Shown piece by piece: positions 1 through 8,647 of a stretch of 64,000 nucleotides of DNA. Origin of the DNA: Bacillus sp. V3B (GTDB lineage: Bacteria; Bacillota; Bacilli; Bacillales; Cytobacillaceae); assembly GCF_024494465.1 (NCBI RefSeq), contig NZ_JAETXM010000001.1, positions 248,001 to 312,000 on the forward strand. Direction: 5' to 3'. The notes below the pieces were generated by a model that did no database searches, had not been told where the DNA came from, and saw only the letters and a program-made list of their open reading frames with translations. Position 1 is the stretch's first letter, and every line of letters begins with the position of its first letter. Both the position numbers and the translations under genes were made by a program.

Positions 1-1041
1 GGAGCGAAAATCTATGTAACAACAAATATTATTGCTCATAACGAGAATATTGACGGCTTAGAAGAATATTTGATGGGTTTAAAGGAAGCTGGAGTATATG
101 GGATTATTGTTGCAGATCCGCTAATTATTGAAACATGTCGCCGTATTGCTCCTGAAATTGAGGTCCATTTAAGCACACAGCAATCGTTAACGAACTGGAA
201 AGCGGCACAATTCTGGAAAGAAGAAGGTGCGGAACGCGTCGTTCTTGCTCGTGAAACAAGTGGAGAAGAGATTCGTGAAATGAAAGAAAAGGTAGACATT
301 GAAATTGAAATATTTGTACATGGTGCCATGTGTATTGCTTATTCAGGTCGTTGTACATTGAGTAATCATATGACAGCTCGAGATTCTAACCGAGGTGGAT
401 GCTGTCAATCATGTCGATGGGATTATGACCTTTATCAATTGAATGAGAATAACGAAGTACCATTATTTGACGAAAATGATTCTCATTTTGCCATGAGTCC
501 TAAAGACTTAAAGTTAATTGAATCCATACCAAAAATGTGTGAAATGGGCATTGATAGTCTAAAAATAGAAGGACGCATGAAATCTATTCATTATATTGCG
601 ACTGTTGTTAGTGTATATCGCAAAGTTATTGATGCTTATTGTGCGGATCCAGATCATTTTGTCATCCAAAAAGAATGGCTTGAAGAATTGGATAAATGTG
701 CAAACCGTGCAACTGCACCAGCCTTTTTTGAAGGAGTACCTGGGTATAAGGAGCAAATGTTTGGTAATCATAGCAAAAAGACAAGTTTTGATTTTGTTGG
801 ACTTGTGCTTGATTACAATCCTGAAACAAGCATCGTAACATTACAACAACGAAATCATTTTAAACCAGGGCAAGAAGTTGAATTTTTTGGACCTGAAATT
901 GATAATTTTACACAAGTAATCGAGAAAATATGGGATGAGGAAGGGCAGGAACTTGATGCAGCCCGTCACCCCTTGCAAATTGTTCAATTTAAAGTAGATA
1001 AGCCTGTGTATCGTTATAATATGATGCGTAAGGAATTATGA
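1..1041 (+). CDS. trhP2: U32-family tRNA hydroxylation protein, 5'-truncated
   Basis: Peptidase U32 family protein. In B. subtilis the pair YrrN/YrrO (TrhP1/TrhP2) is needed for prephenate-dependent 5-hydroxylation of the tRNA wobble uridine. The frame is open from base 1, so the true start lies upstream. The U32 signature is visible as VHGAMCIAYSGRCTLS, followed by the cysteine-rich GGCCQSC expected to help bind an iron-sulfur cluster. The C-terminal third is a small beta domain. The next gene is greA, as in B. subtilis, but udk, which sits between them there, is absent. The choice of TrhP2 over TrhP1 rests on position next to greA. The family call is firm. Confidence 0.88.
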   Translation, partial: GAKIYVTTNIIAHNENIDGLEEYLMGLKEAGVYGIIVADPLIIETCRRIAPEIEVHLSTQQSLTNWKAAQFWKEEGAERVVLARETSGEEIREMKEKVDIEIEIFVHGAMCIAYSGRCTLSNHMTARDSNRGGCCQSCRWDYDLYQLNENNEVPLFDENDSHFAMSPKDLKLIESIPKMCEMGIDSLKIEGRMKSIHYIATVVSVYRKVIDAYCADPDHFVIQKEWLEELDKCANRATAPAFFEGVPGYKEQMFGNHSKKTSFDFVGLVLDYNPETSIVTLQQRNHFKPGQEVEFFGPEIDNFTQVIEKIWDEEGQELDAARHPLQIVQFKVDKPVYRYNMMRKEL

Positions 1042-1343
1042 TCTAAAGCTAAATTGATCATAAAAAATAAACCATCAATTGCATAATCATTATTTTTATG
1101 CAACAATAGCCTAAATCATAAAAAGTGAAACAGACAACGATTAGAAATATGGTTTTAATACTAGACAAAATTGAAAAGCTTAGGTATTATCCAATCATTA
1201 CCTATTACTAGATGCTAAAAAATGCGCGTTCTATAAGAGGACGCGCATGTATAATATGTAATCTAGTAAGAGGTATTTGCACTTATTTAATTTATAAAGC
1301 ACAATCTAATGGGGGTTGTGAACACTAGAAGGAGTGAATGGTT
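1042..1343. other. Intergenic region with two hairpins before greA
   Basis: No gene is seen in this stretch of about 300 bases. It holds a weak hairpin at 1079-1103 (8-bp arms TTGCATAA/TTATGCAA) just after trhP2. A stronger GC-rich hairpin lies at 1222-1248, with 11-bp arms and a five-base loop. Directly after the second hairpin is TATAAT (1250-1255), a possible -10 element for greA, but no good -35 is visible 17 bases upstream. I see no recognisable remnant of udk, the gene found here in B. subtilis. Confidence 0.5.
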
Positions 1344-1820
1344 TTGGCAATAGAAAAGGTCTTTCCAATGACACAAGCTGGAAAAGAAAAGCTTGAACAA
1401 GAATTAGAACAATTGAAAACGGTTAAACGTAAAGAAGTAGTAGAACGGATTAAAATTGCTCGTAGTTTTGGTGATTTATCCGAGAATTCCGAATATGATT
1501 CAGCAAAAGAAGAACAGGCATTTGTTGAAGGGCGTATTACAACGATTGAAAATATGATTCGTAATGCTAAAATCATCGGTGAAGATGAAATGAGTAGTGA
1601 TAGCGTTTCATTAGGAAGATCGGTTACTTTTGTTGAGCTTCCCAATGGAGATGAAGAAACATATACGATCGTTGGTAGTGCTGAAGCAGATCCATTTGAA
1701 GGGAAAATCTCCAATGATTCACCGATTGCAAAAAGTTTGCTAGGGAAGAAAGTAGGAGATCAAGTCACTGTTCAGACTCCAGGTGGAGAAATGAAAGTAA
1801 AGATTGTTACCATTAAATAA
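1344..1820 (+). CDS. greA: Transcription elongation factor GreA
   Basis: GreA rescues backtracked RNA polymerase by stimulating transcript cleavage in the secondary channel. The 158-residue protein has the usual N-terminal antiparallel coiled coil (to about residue 75, with the conserved [16 protein letters not shown] segment at its tip) and a C-terminal FKBP-like domain. The start was chosen as the TTG at 1344. The ribosome binding site AAGGAG (1329-1334) is only three bases from the upstream ATG at 1338 but nine from this TTG, and the resulting [11 protein letters not shown] start matches the family. Confidence 0.96.
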   Translation: MAIEKVFPMTQAGKEKLEQELEQLKTVKRKEVVERIKIARSFGDLSENSEYDSAKEEQAFVEGRITTIENMIRNAKIIGEDEMSSDSVSLGRSVTFVELPNGDEETYTIVGSAEADPFEGKISNDSPIAKSLLGKKVGDQVTVQTPGGEMKVKIVTIK

Positions 1821-1845
1821 TTCTGAAAGATTGTTTATAATGACC

Positions 1846-1880
1846 ACACCTCGTCAACACTTTTGACGAGGTGTTTATTT
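1846..1880 (+). terminator. greA terminator-like hairpin that buries the pbpI ribosome binding site
   Basis: A perfect 12-bp inverted repeat (1846-1857 and 1863-1874) with a five-base loop is followed by TTATTT. It sits 26 bases after the greA stop, so it looks like an intrinsic terminator. Its 3' arm contains GAGGTG (1868-1873), the only ribosome binding site for pbpI, which starts at 1881. Read-through RNA would therefore hide that site in the stem. Confidence 0.75.
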
Positions 1881-3650
1881 ATGTGGAGAAAAAGAGCGAT
1901 TATTATGGTTTGTCTTTTCATAGCTTGTTTAGCATTATTAGTGGGAAGGTTAATGCAATTGCAGCTTTTTGAAACAGAGAGTTTTTCAAAACATCAAATT
2001 AATTTATTAGAGGAAAGTGTTTCCCAAAGATCTCAGGAGATTGTGATTGATAGTGGTAGAGGAGGATTCCTTGATCGGAATGGTGAGCCGTTAACCCATC
2101 AAAATATACCTGTACTTATTTTATTCCCTTTCTTAAAAAAAACAGAGTGGGATGTTCAAAAAGTAGCCGATACGATCAATGTTTCAACAAATGTCCTTAT
2201 TCAGGCTGTGAATGAAGCAAAGGGTCCTTTTGCTTATGGAACTCCAAACCCTATGCGTTTAACGAAACAACAAATGGAAGCCATAAATAAACTTCAAATT
2301 CCAGGTGTATTTGCCGTTGAGAAAAAATTTGACTTGCAAAAAAATCCTGCTGAGCATTTAATTGGAATAACAGGTGAAAATGAAAAGGTTTTAAGATCTC
2401 GGTATCCAGATAAGAAAATATCTGAAAAAACGGATATAGGCTTAACAGGAATGGAGAAGAGCTTTGACGAATTTCTATTACCAGAAGGTGAAGCAAAGCT
2501 TGTATACCATGTAGATGCAAGTGGCGGTCCTTTATTTGGTATCAATGTTAAATATGTCGAGCCTGCCAACCCTTTTTATCCAATCAATATTCGATCAACC
2601 GTTGATTCAGAATTACAGCAAAAAGCAGAAGAGTTAGTAGAGAAGCATAGAATCAAAAAGGGAGGGCTTGTTTTGATTGATATTGAAACAAATTCAGTTC
2701 TTTCCATGGTATCGCGCCCTGAGATTAATCGTAGTGATCCATTTAATGAAAAAAAGGGTGGGATCCAAAATCTGATGCTAAAGCAGCAAATTATAGGGTC
2801 TGTTTTTAAAACCGTTGTGGCAGCGGCTGCGATTGAAAATCAACTAGAGGATTCGACAAGGTTATTTGATTGCAGTAGAAAAATTAATGGTGATCCTGAT
2901 CTGAAATATCAGCATGGCAATCTTAATTTTACAGAAAGCTTCGCTAAAAGCTGTAATAATGCGTTTGCATCACTAGCAAAGGAATTAAAGGATATAGATC
3001 CGAATATACTTGAAGAGTATGCAAAAAAGCTCGCATTGATTGGTCCTTCCGGATGGGAAGGGGATATCTATCATTATGAAAATTTCAAGCAACTTCTAGA
3101 CGAAGATAATGGACGAGTATTCCTATCTGAAGAGGCGAAGAATGATCGAAATTTTGTCGCACTCACCGGTATTGGTCAGCATGAAGTTCGAGCAACACCA
3201 CTTGCGGTGGCAAACATGATGGCAACGATTGCCAGGGGAGGTAAAAAGGAGTCGGTGCGTATTGCATCTGCTATTGAATATAAAAATGGAGCATCTTTAC
3301 TCTCCTTTAAAGAGAAGGAAATAGATGGTGACACGATTAGACCCTATACAGTAACAAGGCTTCAGAGGCTCTTGCGTGAAGTGGTAACAAATAGTGGAGG
3401 AACTGGAAAACTATTTCAAACATTACCTTATGATGTTGCTGGAAAATCAGGTACTAGTGAGACGGGAAAATACGTTGCCGATCAACAGCTCCATAATAAG
3501 TGGTTTGCTGGTTATTTCCCTTATCATAACCCTAAATATGCTCTCGTAGTGGTTAATCTTGATGTACTAGCAAACGAAGGGGGAGTCAATCCTCTTTTTG
3601 CAGATATGGTAAAAATGATCTATGGGTTTGATCAAAATAATAGAGAGTGA
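1881..3650 (+). CDS. pbpI: Class B penicillin-binding protein PbpI (YrrR)
   Basis: Monofunctional D,D-transpeptidase that cross-links peptidoglycan stem peptides on the outer face of the membrane. The protein has 589 residues, close to the B. subtilis homologue. There is an N-terminal membrane anchor (about residues 5-25), a dimerisation domain beginning with the RGGFLDRNG segment, and a transpeptidase domain. All three catalytic motifs are visible: SVFK with the active serine near 307, SCN near 357, and KSGT near 522. The ATG at 1881 is preceded by GAGGTG at the right spacing. An in-frame TTG at 1863 lies inside the hairpin and has no ribosome binding site. Gene order greA-pbpI-yrrS matches B. 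subtilis, where this protein is linked to sporulation. Confidence 0.93.
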   Translation: MWRKRAIIMVCLFIACLALLVGRLMQLQLFETESFSKHQINLLEESVSQRSQEIVIDSGRGGFLDRNGEPLTHQNIPVLILFPFLKKTEWDVQKVADTINVSTNVLIQAVNEAKGPFAYGTPNPMRLTKQQMEAINKLQIPGVFAVEKKFDLQKNPAEHLIGITGENEKVLRSRYPDKKISEKTDIGLTGMEKSFDEFLLPEGEAKLVYHVDASGGPLFGINVKYVEPANPFYPINIRSTVDSELQQKAEELVEKHRIKKGGLVLIDIETNSVLSMVSRPEINRSDPFNEKKGGIQNLMLKQQIIGSVFKTVVAAAAIENQLEDSTRLFDCSRKINGDPDLKYQHGNLNFTESFAKSCNNAFASLAKELKDIDPNILEEYAKKLALIGPSGWEGDIYHYENFKQLLDEDNGRVFLSEEAKNDRNFVALTGIGQHEVRATPLAVANMMATIARGGKKESVRIASAIEYKNGASLLSFKEKEIDGDTIRPYTVTRLQRLLREVVTNSGGTGKLFQTLPYDVAGKSGTSETGKYVADQQLHNKWFAGYFPYHNPKYALVVVNLDVLANEGGVNPLFADMVKMIYGFDQNNRE

Positions 3651-3767
3651 AACCTTTGGACCTTTTTTTCAGTCTAATCCTATGATATAGTTTAAGACGT
3701 TTTTAGATTGTTGGGGAGTGTTATATGCTTAATGTATGACAGCTATTCTTTTAGGAGGAGAATTAGT

Positions 3768-4454
3768 TTGAGAAACAATAGACAACCTTTAAATGAAAAA
3801 TCTCGTTCAAAATTAAGATCGAGTAGGCGAAAAACAAATATTATTTTGAATAGTTTAATTGTCATTGTTTTATTATTAATTGTGATCGTATCCTCAAAGA
3901 TTTTTTTTGGAAATGATCAAAATGATCATGCTGATACTAGCCTTGTAAAAACAGCAAATGGTTTGGCGGAAAAGGATGCAGAAACAGTAGGTGATAAAGA
4001 GACAGATACGAATAAAGAGAATAAAACAAATAGTCAGGATAAAGAATCAGCAAGTGATGATGGTGAAAAAACAGATGATCTAAACAATGAAGATAGTAAC
4101 CAGAATGATCAAGAGGGCGAAGAGGATCAAGAAATAGTCACTGAAGGGGGAAGTGACCCAGGAGTGAAGAAATCGATTATCAACCCTGTGTGGGAGCCTG
4201 TAGGGACTTCTCAAGAAGGGCAACATTTCAATGCCTATAGTGGAGTTGATTGGGATGAACAGGTTCAGGCCATTACATATGGGACTGGGATTGAAGAAAG
4301 CAATATGACGATTCTATTTCTAGGGAATAATGGACCAAATAAATCTGTTGGAACAATTGTACAAAAGGATACCGGACAGAAATTTCGGGTATACATTGAG
4401 TGGGTGGATGAAAAAGGCTGGAAACCGACTCTAGTAGAAGAACTAGTAAATTAA
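3768..4454 (+). CDS. yrrS: YrrS family membrane-anchored protein (DUF1510)
   Basis: Function unknown; in B. subtilis it is the partner gene of pbpI. The protein has about 228 residues: a short basic cytoplasmic tail, one membrane segment (about residues 25-46), a long acidic Asp/Glu/Asn/Lys-rich low-complexity linker, then a C-terminal DUF1510 domain rich in tryptophan (NPVWEP, VDWDEQ, IEWVDEKGW). The TTG at 3768 was chosen because AGGAGGAG (3753-3760) sits at the right distance. Longer in-frame starts upstream lack such a site and would put unrelated residues before the basic tail. Confidence 0.85.
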   Translation: MRNNRQPLNEKSRSKLRSSRRKTNIILNSLIVIVLLLIVIVSSKIFFGNDQNDHADTSLVKTANGLAEKDAETVGDKETDTNKENKTNSQDKESASDDGEKTDDLNNEDSNQNDQEGEEDQEIVTEGGSDPGVKKSIINPVWEPVGTSQEGQHFNAYSGVDWDEQVQAITYGTGIEESNMTILFLGNNGPNKSVGTIVQKDTGQKFRVYIEWVDEKGWKPTLVEELVN

Positions 4455-4466
4455 AGTATGGAATGT

Positions 4467-4515
4467 AACAGGAGACAAAAAGATGATTTAATCGTCTTTT
4501 TGCCTCCTGTTTTTT
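4467..4515 (+). terminator. Intrinsic terminator after yrrS
   Basis: Long stem of about 20 pairs with one internal mismatch, arms 4467-4486 and 4492-4511, loop TTTAA, then a run of T. It ends the greA/pbpI/yrrS group. Confidence 0.8.
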
Positions 4516-4538
4516 ATAGTCCTTATATGTTGTTTGCT

Positions 4539-4742
4539 TTACTTTACTTTAAAATGGACAACTGCTGAATAGAAGGTTCTTCCATTTTCATCTATATGCA
4601 TTTGGTGGGAAATAGAGTGAACCGTGAGGAGAATGGCTTTATTAATCTCGATTTGTTCATTTATCTTTTTCTCTAGAGCTTTAATATCGCTTGCCTCAAA
4701 GAACTCTACTTTATCCTCGATTAAATCAAATTGAAAATTCAT
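4539..4742 (-). CDS. yrzA: YrzA-like DUF2536 protein
   Basis: Small soluble protein of 67 residues and unknown function, found next to this locus in B. subtilis as YrzA. It begins MNFQFDLIEDKVEFFEA and has an acidic, mixed alpha/beta composition with no membrane segment. The ATG at 4742 was preferred over an ATG two codons upstream because AAAGGA on the minus strand lies about nine bases before it. That choice also gives the family's usual 67 residues. Confidence 0.75.
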   Translation of the reverse strand: MNFQFDLIEDKVEFFEASDIKALEKKINEQIEINKAILLTVHSISHQMHIDENGRTFYSAVVHFKVK

Positions 4743-4820
4743 ATTCATCAATCCTTTCAATCTAACAATACATAGGAAACTGATTCTTTTCAATAGCCTA
4801 AATTAATTTCAGTTGGACAG

Positions 4821-4850
4821 ACAAATAACTCTAATATTTTACATAAGAAT
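4821..4850 (+). promoter_or_regulatory. Possible SigE/SigK-type promoter for sigK
   Basis: ACAAATA (4821-4827) and CATAAGAAT (4842-4850) resemble the -35 and -10 elements of mother-cell sigma factors, with suitable spacing, and lie upstream of sigK. SigE drives sigK in B. subtilis. The match is partial and was made by eye. Confidence 0.3.
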
Positions 4851-4901
4851 GAGTTAAGGTGTTAGTCAGTCTAATCAGCTAAATTAGCGGAGGTGGCACT
4901 T

Positions 4902-5621
4902 TTGTCTAGTATTGTGACCGCACTTGGTTATTTAATAAAAGAAATTGTCTTTCTTGTGTCATATGTGAAAAACAATGCTTTTCCCCAACCACTTTCTGCT
5001 TCAGATGAACGTAAGTATTTGCAATTGATGGCAGAAGGTGATACAAACGCCCGCAATATGCTTATTGAGCATAATTTACGACTTGTTGCCCATATCGTTA
5101 AAAAATTTGAAAATACTGGTGAGGATCCAGAGGATTTGATTTCAATTGGAACAATCGGGTTGATAAAAGCGATTGAAAGCTATTCTGAAGGAAAGGGTAC
5201 AAAGCTTGCCACCTATGCTGCAAGATGTATTGAAAATGAAATTCTTATGCATTTACGTGCTTTAAAGAAGACAAAAAAGGATGTCTCTCTCCATGATCCA
5301 ATTGGACAGGATAAAGAAGGGAATGAAATATCGCTCATTGATGTTTTGAAATCGGAGTCAGAAGATGTGATTGATACGATCCAACTCAACATGGAGTTAG
5401 AAAAAGTAAAGCAATATATTGATGTTTTGGATAAACGTGAAAAAGAAGTGATTATCGGTCGTTTTGGACTCGACTTACAAAAGGAAAAAACACAAAGGGA
5501 AATTGCAAAAGAACTCGGCATCTCAAGAAGTTATGTGTCAAGGATCGAAAAAAGAGCACTTATGAAAATGTTCCATGAATTCTACCGTGCAGAAAAAGAA
5601 AAGCGTAAGGAGATTGAATAA
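4902..5621 (+). CDS. sigK: RNA polymerase sigma factor SigK, uninterrupted, with pro-sequence
   Basis: Late mother-cell sigma factor that directs spore coat and cortex genes. The gene is complete (239 residues), with region 2 ([29 protein letters not shown]) and region 4 ([23 protein letters not shown]). In B. subtilis 168 this gene is split by the skin element; here it is continuous. The TTG at 4902 follows GGAGGTGG (4889-4896) and gives a hydrophobic 20-residue pro-sequence ending just before YVKNNAFPQ. That is the site where SpoIVFB cuts pro-SigK. The GTG at 4893 overlaps the ribosome binding site and was rejected. Confidence 0.97.
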   Translation: MSSIVTALGYLIKEIVFLVSYVKNNAFPQPLSASDERKYLQLMAEGDTNARNMLIEHNLRLVAHIVKKFENTGEDPEDLISIGTIGLIKAIESYSEGKGTKLATYAARCIENEILMHLRALKKTKKDVSLHDPIGQDKEGNEISLIDVLKSESEDVIDTIQLNMELEKVKQYIDVLDKREKEVIIGRFGLDLQKEKTQREIAKELGISRSYVSRIEKRALMKMFHEFYRAEKEKRKEIE

Positions 5622-5668
5622 ATCAAAAAGGCATTAACCATATCAGTGGTTAACGCCTTTTTGATTTA
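5622..5668 (+). terminator. Terminator between sigK and yrhC
   Basis: AATCAAAAAGGC and GCCTTTTTGATT arms with an inner TTAACCA/TGGTTAA stem. It is symmetrical and flanked by A and T runs, so it can serve sigK on the + strand and yrhC on the - strand. Confidence 0.85.
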
Positions 5669-5681
5669 TTCAATCGATCTT

Positions 5682-5939
5682 TTACTTTTTTATTAAGTAA
5701 TCCTGACCTTCGTCCATCTCAAGAAGTTTTTTATAATAGATTTTGGACTGGAGTAAGAAAAGAATAGAGCCAGCGAGAAAAATAGCTGTAACACCCATCA
5801 TCAACATTAAATCAGCTTCACTCTTTTCAATTGTAGGTATCACCACACCTAAATAGAAAAAGGCACTAATCGCAAGCATGACTCGCGCATATTGTTTGAA
5901 ATCGGTCATTTTTTCATAGTATTGTTTTGCTTTTTTCAT
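5682..5939 (-). CDS. yrhC: YrhC family membrane protein
   Basis: Small membrane protein of 85 residues and unknown function. It has a charged N-terminal helix (MKKAKQYYEKMTDFKQYARV), two membrane segments (about residues 18-36 and 46-64) and a charged tail. In B. subtilis yrhC is the last gene of the mtnN-mccA-mccB-yrhC methionine-to-cysteine operon. Here mccA and mccB are missing, and a strong terminator separates yrhC from mtnN. Confidence 0.85.
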   Translation of the reverse strand: MKKAKQYYEKMTDFKQYARVMLAISAFFYLGVVIPTIEKSEADLMLMMGVTAIFLAGSILFLLQSKIYYKKLLEMDEGQDYLIKK

Positions 5940-6052
5940 GACATCACCTACTTAATATGTTTAGTCAAAATAAATATAATCAATCTTGTTAACTATGAAA
6001 CTATTATAGCACAAAAAGATAAGGTAGAAATGATGTAAATATTAGTAACAAT

Positions 6053-6106
6053 AAAAAAGCCTAACCTATAAGGGGTGTAATCCCCCTTATAGGTTAGGCT
6101 TTTTTA
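6053..6106 (-). terminator. Terminator after mtnN
   Basis: Very strong inverted repeat: arms AAAAAGCCTAACCTATAAGGGG and its complement around an eight-base loop, with T runs on both sides. On the - strand it ends mtnN and isolates it from yrhC. Confidence 0.88.
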
Positions 6107-6145
6107 TACTAACTGGAATGGCTTCTATCTCTTTTCCAATGCTTC

Positions 6146-6847
6146 TTAACGGTTCTTTAATAAAGCTACCATTTTTATGACAAGACTCGCTGAATGAAGG
6201 GCAGCCTTCTCAAGAAACTGATCAAAGGAAAGCTCGGATTCCTTGCCAGCAATATCCGACAGAGAGCGAATGATTACAAATGGCACCTGAAATTGATGGG
6301 CCACTTGAGCAACTGCTGCTGCTTCCATTTCAACCGCTTTTAAATCGGAAAACTTATCGCGGATATAATCCACTCGAACAGGGTCATTCATAAATGAATC
6401 GCCAGTCGCAATTAATCCTTGAGTAGTCTGAATCTCACTGATTTCCTTTGCCCCTTCTTCTGCCGCTTTGATTAGTTCTTTGTCGGCAAGAAAAGCGGGT
6501 GGAAGTTGTGGGACTTGACCATATTCATATCCAAACACGGTTACATCTACATCATGATGACGAACTTCTGATGAAATGACAAGATCACCGATGTTTAGAC
6601 TAGGGTCATAGCCACCAGCGGATCCCGTATTTATAACATAGTCTGGTGTATATTTTTCAAGTAAAATGGTTGTGGACATGGCTGCATTTACTTTTCCGAT
6701 CCCTGAACGAAGGAGTACAATTTCAACTCCGTCCATCTTACCGAATGTAAATTCACATCCCGCAATCATTTCAACTGTTTTGTCTTCAATTCGATCTCTT
6801 AATATCGTTACTTCTTCTTCCATTGCTCCGATAATGGCTATTTTCAT
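6146..6847 (-). CDS. mtnN: 5'-methylthioadenosine/S-adenosylhomocysteine nucleosidase
   Basis: Hydrolyses methylthioadenosine and S-adenosylhomocysteine to adenine plus the thioribose or ribosyl-homocysteine, feeding methionine salvage and methyl-cycle recycling. The 233 residues match family length. The start IGAMEEEV carries the catalytic glutamate, METAAAV-like MEAAAVAQV is the substrate motif, and SLSDIAG holds the catalytic aspartate. The usual partners mccA, mccB and yrrT are absent nearby, so homocysteine recycling to cysteine would have to be encoded elsewhere. Confidence 0.97.
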   Translation of the reverse strand: MKIAIIGAMEEEVTILRDRIEDKTVEMIAGCEFTFGKMDGVEIVLLRSGIGKVNAAMSTTILLEKYTPDYVINTGSAGGYDPSLNIGDLVISSEVRHHDVDVTVFGYEYGQVPQLPPAFLADKELIKAAEEGAKEISEIQTTQGLIATGDSFMNDPVRVDYIRDKFSDLKAVEMEAAAVAQVAHQFQVPFVIIRSLSDIAGKESELSFDQFLEKAALHSASLVIKMVALLKNR

Positions 6848-7055
6848 TCGTATAAGTACCTCTTTCTTATCTTTTTATCATCGTATTCGCAAAAACTATT
6901 CTACCACTAGAGGGAAGGAGATTACTATAGGAGATAATAACATTTGCTTCTTCTTAATTTAATAAATAGTATAATCTTTACATGAATTTATTATTTATTG
7001 AAAGGCCATTGGAGCATCAACACGATTGTTTAACACAGCCTATTCAAAAGAAATA

Positions 7056-7082
7056 AGCCCATACATTATCATGGTATGGGCT
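7056..7082 (-). terminator. Terminator after pssA
   Basis: Nine-bp stem AGCCCATAC/GTATGGGCT with a nine-base loop. On the - strand it is followed by a T-rich stretch, downstream of pssA. Confidence 0.75.
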
Positions 7083-7115
7083 CGGTTCCCTAAGCAAGAA
7101 ATTGTTTTTGATGAT

Positions 7116-7655
7116 TTAAACCTTTTTTAAACGGAAAGTACTGATCATGAGAAAGGAAAGGACTATGATGAGAAAGAGAAAGAATTGTGGCGGTAAATAA
7201 GGAATACTTAAAAAGCTAAACGTTGCTAAGCAACCTGCAGCAGTAATCGGCAATCCTGAAAAGTAGCCGATATGGTCAGAGATATTAAAACGAGCAAGCC
7301 TAAACGCTCCGCAGGAAATATAAAAAACAGTAAAGAATGCACCAGGGGCACCAAACTCAAATAAAATGCCTTGATATAATAATAGTGCAGGAGCGACACC
7401 AAATGATATAATATCACTCATAGAATCTAACTGTTTTCCAAGCTCTGACTCGATATTTAATTTTCTTGCTGTCATTCCATCGAAACGGTCCAGAAGAGCA
7501 GCGATAAAAATAAGCAAGAGACTTAAAGTCAGTTCACCTTTTATTGAGTTAATGATGGCAAAGCCGCCCAATGATAAATTTCCTAAAGTTAATAAATTGG
7601 CTGTCTGGGCTTTTAACTTTTTAATTGTTTGATCAAAAACATGGGATAAAAACAA
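7116..7655 (-). CDS. pssA: CDP-diacylglycerol-serine O-phosphatidyltransferase
   Basis: Makes phosphatidylserine from CDP-diacylglycerol and serine at the membrane, the first step to phosphatidylethanolamine. The CDP-alcohol phosphotransferase motif is complete: DG-x2-AR-x8-G-x3-D-x3-D, seen as DGMTAR, then G, D and D of GKQLDSMSD. Several membrane helices follow. The TTG at 7655 was chosen because AAGGAG on the minus strand is about eight bases before it. A GTG three codons upstream would touch that site. Psd, the next enzyme of the pathway, is divergently encoded, whereas B. subtilis has pssA-ybfM-psd in one direction. Confidence 0.94.
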   Translation of the reverse strand: MFLSHVFDQTIKKLKAQTANLLTLGNLSLGGFAIINSIKGELTLSLLLIFIAALLDRFDGMTARKLNIESELGKQLDSMSDIISFGVAPALLLYQGILFEFGAPGAFFTVFYISCGAFRLARFNISDHIGYFSGLPITAAGCLATFSFLSIPYLPPQFFLFLIIVLSFLMISTFRLKKV

Positions 7656-7778
7656 TCTCTTCACTCCTTAAGTGGGAAAAGGGAATAACTCCTCTAGTGT
7701 ATTATATAATAATATATAATTTTAAAGTTTTTATGCCTGTTAGTAAAGGGCAAATGGAATCGTTTTGGAGGTTAATGA

Positions 7779-8582
7779 ATGATTCAGACTATTTATCGGT
7801 TATTTATTGAGTTAACAAATAGAAAAAGTACATCACTTATGCTTGCAAAATTTACAAAATCGAAAATAAGCCGCATGCTGATCCCTTCATTTTCTAAAGT
7901 CTATAAAATTAATCAAGCAGAAATGGAAAAGCCAATAGATGAATATGCCACATTACATGAGTTTTTTACAAGAAAATTGAAAAAAGGGTCCCGTATCGTT
8001 TATCAGGATTCAATGTCAGTTGTCAGTCCAGTTGATGCAACGATTGAAGAGATTGGAACGGTTTCGTCAAATTACACAATGACAGTGAAAGGTAAAGAAT
8101 ATACGATTTCAGAAATCCTTGGAGATGATAGGAAAGTAGAGAAATACCTGAATGGAACTTATATGCTCTTTTACTTAAGCCCTAGTAATTATCATCGAAT
8201 CCATAGTCCTATTTCAGGAAAAGTGACGGAGCAATGGGTAATGGGGACAAAATCATATCCTGTGAATAAGTATGGTTTGAAATACGGAAAAAAACCATTT
8301 TCAAAAAATTATCGCATGGTAACTGAAATGTATTATAATAATGCTTCAATAGCTATTGTAAAAGTCGGAGCGATGTTTATTAACTCAATAGAGTTACTAG
8401 GTAGAGAGGATGAATTAGAAAAAGGGGATGAAATTGCCTATTTTTCATTTGGCTCATCTGTTGTCCTTTTTTTTGAGGGAGGCTCTTTTACACCAACAGT
8501 TTCAAAAAGTCTTCCATGTCCAATTAAAGTAGGTGAATGCATAGGGTATATCAATGCAGAAAGTAAAACTTTAGTTGAGTGA
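7779..8582 (+). CDS. psd: Phosphatidylserine decarboxylase
   Basis: Decarboxylates phosphatidylserine to phosphatidylethanolamine at the membrane. The precursor cuts itself at the Gly-Ser bond of a conserved motif near the C-terminus, here FGSS, to create the pyruvoyl cofactor. The histidine-bearing segment SNYHRIHSPISG is also present. At 267 residues it has the normal length for Bacillus. The ATG at 7779 follows GGAGG (7767-7771) by seven bases. The substrate-producing pssA is divergent, about 120 bases away. Confidence 0.95.
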   Translation: MIQTIYRLFIELTNRKSTSLMLAKFTKSKISRMLIPSFSKVYKINQAEMEKPIDEYATLHEFFTRKLKKGSRIVYQDSMSVVSPVDATIEEIGTVSSNYTMTVKGKEYTISEILGDDRKVEKYLNGTYMLFYLSPSNYHRIHSPISGKVTEQWVMGTKSYPVNKYGLKYGKKPFSKNYRMVTEMYYNNASIAIVKVGAMFINSIELLGREDELEKGDEIAYFSFGSSVVLFFEGGSFTPTVSKSLPCPIKVGECIGYINAESKTLVE

Positions 8583-8610
8583 AAAGGGTTATCTAGCATG
8601 AAAATGGATA

Positions 8611-8638
8611 AAAAGAAAAAACCCCTTTTATCAGGGGG
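8611..8638 (-). terminator. Terminator after sda
   Basis: Short stem (five pairs, CCCCT/AGGGG on the minus strand) followed by six T and further T-rich sequence, ten bases beyond the sda stop. Confidence 0.6.
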
Positions 8639-8647
8639 AAGAATAAG

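Noticed and set aside
1042-1343. Relic of udk between trhP2 and greA
   Set aside because: No frame resembles uridine kinase; stops are dense and no P-loop or C-terminal motif is recognisable, unlike the clear cdd relic before era.
4893-4904. GTG at 4893 as the sigK start
   Set aside because: It lies inside GGAGGTGG, the ribosome binding site; the TTG at 4902 gives the exact 20-residue pro-sequence.
7625-7810. Plus-strand open frame between pssA and psd
   Set aside because: It overlaps both real genes in the wrong frame and lacks a ribosome binding site; the region is better read as divergent promoters.
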